NCBI GenBank assembly: GCA_046727175.1
Contig: JBKPCD010000113.1
Span: 1 to 7,713, forward strand
DNA from: JBKPCD01 sp046727175
GTDB taxonomy: Bacteria > Acidobacteriota > Vicinamibacteria > Vicinamibacterales > 2-12-FULL-66-21
Direction of reading: 5' to 3'
DNA: 7,713 bases
Shown here: positions 6,420 through 7,713 of the stretch, piece after piece
How the letters are laid out: each line of letters begins with the position of its first letter
How positions within the stretch are numbered: the stretch's first letter is position 1
The notes under the pieces: generated by a model
What the model was told of the DNA's origin: nothing
The model's database searches: none
Seen by the model: the letters and a program-made list of their open reading frames with translations, nothing else
Position numbers and translations under genes: made by a program

Positions 6420-6819
6420 TCAGTGCCCCAAGGTGATCTTTCCTTCAAACGAGCCGCTGGTAAAGCCGGTCAGGAGGTTGAGGGTGCGATCAATGGTGAA
6501 ATTGCCCGTGCGCCAGCAAATCGGCCTGTACCGCCTATGATGATTTGCTCCTCCCTGATGGTGAGAATTGGGAAGGCTTCCGCCACAACCTCTCCGGTCG
6601 CAGTCGTGGAGATCTGGTCACCGTTAGCCGCCGTCCAAGTCGCCGTGCCGACACCGTGCCTGTAGCCTCGTTGATGTCGACGTGCGCAATGTACGTGAAT
6701 CGACCGAGATGCGTGCCATTGCCTGAGCCAACCAGATCATGATGAGGGGTGTCGAGCCGCGATTCTTCGGCCTGGAATTTCCCTTTGAACGGTAACTGTG
6801 AGCCGTTATTTGCCTCCAT
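6420..6819 (-). pseudogene. GTGRFAG-motif beta-rich protein, two one-base frameshifts
   Basis: Function unknown. The start ATG 6819 has GGAGG (6833-6829) upstream with a nine-base gap. The order is MEANNGSQLPFKGKFQAEES, then GNGTHLGRFTYIAHVDINEATG; after frameshift 1, GTATWTAANGDQIS and the segment to IIIGGTGRFAGA; after frameshift 2, GNFTIDRTLNLLTGFTSGSF and EGKITLGH, with TGA at 6422-6420. One G added to the GG at 6655-6654 and one A added near 6510 give a continuous 133-residue protein. THLGRFT, TAANGD, GGTGRFAGATG and SGSFEG are hallmarks of a recurring bacterial beta-strand-rich unknown family. Many relatives have a secretion signal; here none is visible, so the location is unclear. No neighbour is on the same strand within 340 bases. 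The family resemblance is strong even though the frame is broken. Confidence 0.7.
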
Positions 6820-7082
6820 TACGGCAGCCCTCCCTGATCTGGCTCAACGAGGAGGTTGGCGCAGTGGGAGCTGCGCCGGCGCAGGCTGTCGCGAAGACAG
6901 ACAAGCCGACTACTACGTACCGCATTTATTGACCCTCAGCGGATTTACGGATTTGCGTTGGGCAGCAAGACGCGTGCGAAAGTAGCCGACCGATCGGACG
7001 GTGTCTGTACACGATTGAACACCTCGACAACCGCTGGCCTGACGCGCGCAACACCGGAACTCGCGCGGCGCCCCCGTCATCG
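6820..7082. other. Divergent upstream region
   Basis: This lies between the minus-strand GTGRFAG gene and the plus-strand orphan domain. A plus frame is open from 6933 and runs into the domain (ending RAAPPSSRYKS), which may be its linker, but no start with a ribosome site is visible. Promoters for both directions could lie here, though none stands out. Confidence 0.25.
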
Positions 7083-7479
7083 CGGTATAAGAGCTGTAGG
7101 GGAGGGAGCCTGTTTCGCGTCAGCGTACCCGACAACTGGCGCGAGGTTGCGACCAGCTCCTCAGTTGAAATTCGTGCTCGACGGCGCAGGGCCACACCGT
7201 TTTTCCCATGGTGCGGAACTTGATTTTACTCGCAACGAGTTCACTCACTTCAGGAAGCGACCCGGGACTTCATCGACGGCCTGCGCACTCGAACCCCTTC
7301 GCTGCCTTGGACGGGCGGTCTCCAGAACACGACGCTGTCCGGTCGCGACGGCCTCGTGGCCACACTCACCATGGTCGAATACTGCGTCCGCGATTCCTTC
7401 GCACAAACGCTCCTGTATCAAACTGCACATCGGCGCGGCACACTTCACGCTAGTCTCACAGGGAAGGAGATCATCATGA
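7083..7479 (+). pseudogene. Orphan domain like the C-terminal part of M48-type peptidase proteins, frameshifted
   Basis: The recognisable order is GGSLFRVSVPDNWREVATSS (7101-7160), KFVLDGAGPHRFSHGAELDF, RNEF, HSLQEATRDFIDGLRTRTPS, then GGLQNTTLSGRDGLVATLT, ending at TGA 7477-7479 if read as FTLVSQGRRSS. It resembles a roughly 150-residue domain (F.VSVPDNW..., THG.E...ARNE.H.LQ.AT..FI..L, T.L.GR.GL.TTL.NVS) that I associate with the C-terminal end of M48 metallopeptidase-like proteins in Acidobacteriota. The zinc-binding HEXXH peptidase part is absent from the window. Frame changes occur near 7170 (one extra A) and near 7242 (one C lost), with a further one near the end. The stop overlaps the next gene's ATG as ATGA. 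The peptidase link is from memory and is the least certain part. Confidence 0.5.
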
Positions 7480-7713
7480 CCTGGAGAGACAAGCTCGAAA
7501 TTCGCTTGAAGGAAAACGCGGCGTTCCGCAAGGCCAAGCTGCCCGCAAGTCCGGTCCGCGGCCCGGAAATCCCAACAGGTCCTGGCCGGTCTGCTGAAAT
7601 CGCGATGGCCCGGGAGGACGGGGCCCCGGTGGCACAGCCCATCGGCCGCGCCGAAGACGAACAGCGGCGAGGCTGGTTACGCGACGGGCTCTCGGCAGGG
7701 GAGAGGGTGCTGA
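7476..7713 (+). CDS. Small TWRDKLE-type protein of unknown function, 3' end outside the window
   Basis: The start ATG 7476 has AAGGAGA five bases upstream and overlaps the preceding stop as ATGA. Seventy-nine codons are open to the window edge. The N-terminal segment MTWRDKLEIRLKENAAFRKA, followed by LPASPVRGPEIPTGPGRS, is the recognisable part. I have seen similar short proteins (WRDKLE.GLKED...R..NLP..QVRGPE.P.GPGRSPE) as uncharacterised proteins in Acidobacteriota. The rest is Ala-, Arg- and Glu-rich and of low complexity. There is no signal peptide or membrane segment, so it is probably cytosolic. Its job is unknown; the overlap suggests co-translation with the orphan domain gene. Confidence 0.6.
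   Translation, partial: MTWRDKLEIRLKENAAFRKAKLPASPVRGPEIPTGPGRSAEIAMAREDGAPVAQPIGRAEDEQRRGWLRDGLSAGERVL

Noticed and set aside
6856..7479. A single 207-codon plus-strand open frame
   Set aside because: Only parts (about 7165-7245 and the end) match the domain; the conserved VSVPDNWREV and DFIDGL segments lie in another frame, so it is a mixture rather than one protein.
1..7479. Programmed frameshifting as an explanation for the many frame changes
   Set aside because: No shared slippery heptamer or downstream structure occurs at the sites, and they lie in unrelated genes at different points.

Overview
This is a GC-rich bacterial window. I infer an Acidobacteriota-like soil or subsurface organism (moderate confidence) because several small proteins here resemble uncharacterised types I associate with that phylum: a WLLR-type short protein, a GTGRFAG-motif protein, a TWRDKLE-type short protein and a DECGG-type histidine kinase. 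No rRNA, tRNA or CRISPR array is visible. I did not find a convincing new multi-gene system.

Layout. Positions 1-1545 hold three minus-strand genes, all broken: a GNAT-like acetyltransferase running off the left edge, a 75-residue zinc-knuckle/coiled-coil protein, and the C-terminal ATPase part of a sensor histidine kinase. The one large intact gene, 1752-3575 on the plus strand, is a KimA-type potassium importer of the APC superfamily. Its -10 box lies only 5 nt upstream of the GTG start, which suggests a leaderless mRNA. A small coiled-coil gene with a good ribosome site and promoter faces it (3839-4045, minus). Positions 4046-5180 contain no intact gene, only a decayed N-terminal piece of an IS1380-type transposase (4594-4886). 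From 6072 down to 5181 (minus) there is a tightly overlapping set of small unknown genes joined by 4-nt stop/start overlaps. At 6420-6819 (minus) lies a broken gene for a beta-rich GTGRFAG-type protein. At the right edge (plus), a broken orphan domain resembling the C-terminal part of M48-type peptidase proteins is followed, again with a 4-nt overlap, by a small unknown gene that runs off the window.

The strongest overall pattern is that seven loci need small indels to restore recognisable protein sequence. Nearly all of these are single-base losses, mostly from short runs of one base, while the KimA gene and two small genes are intact. This is either uncorrected sequencing error or an unusual decay pattern, and raw reads would decide. 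The intact genes do not form an obvious common pathway. KimA implies potassium uptake under osmotic or low-potassium conditions; the rest are regulatory, accessory or unknown.
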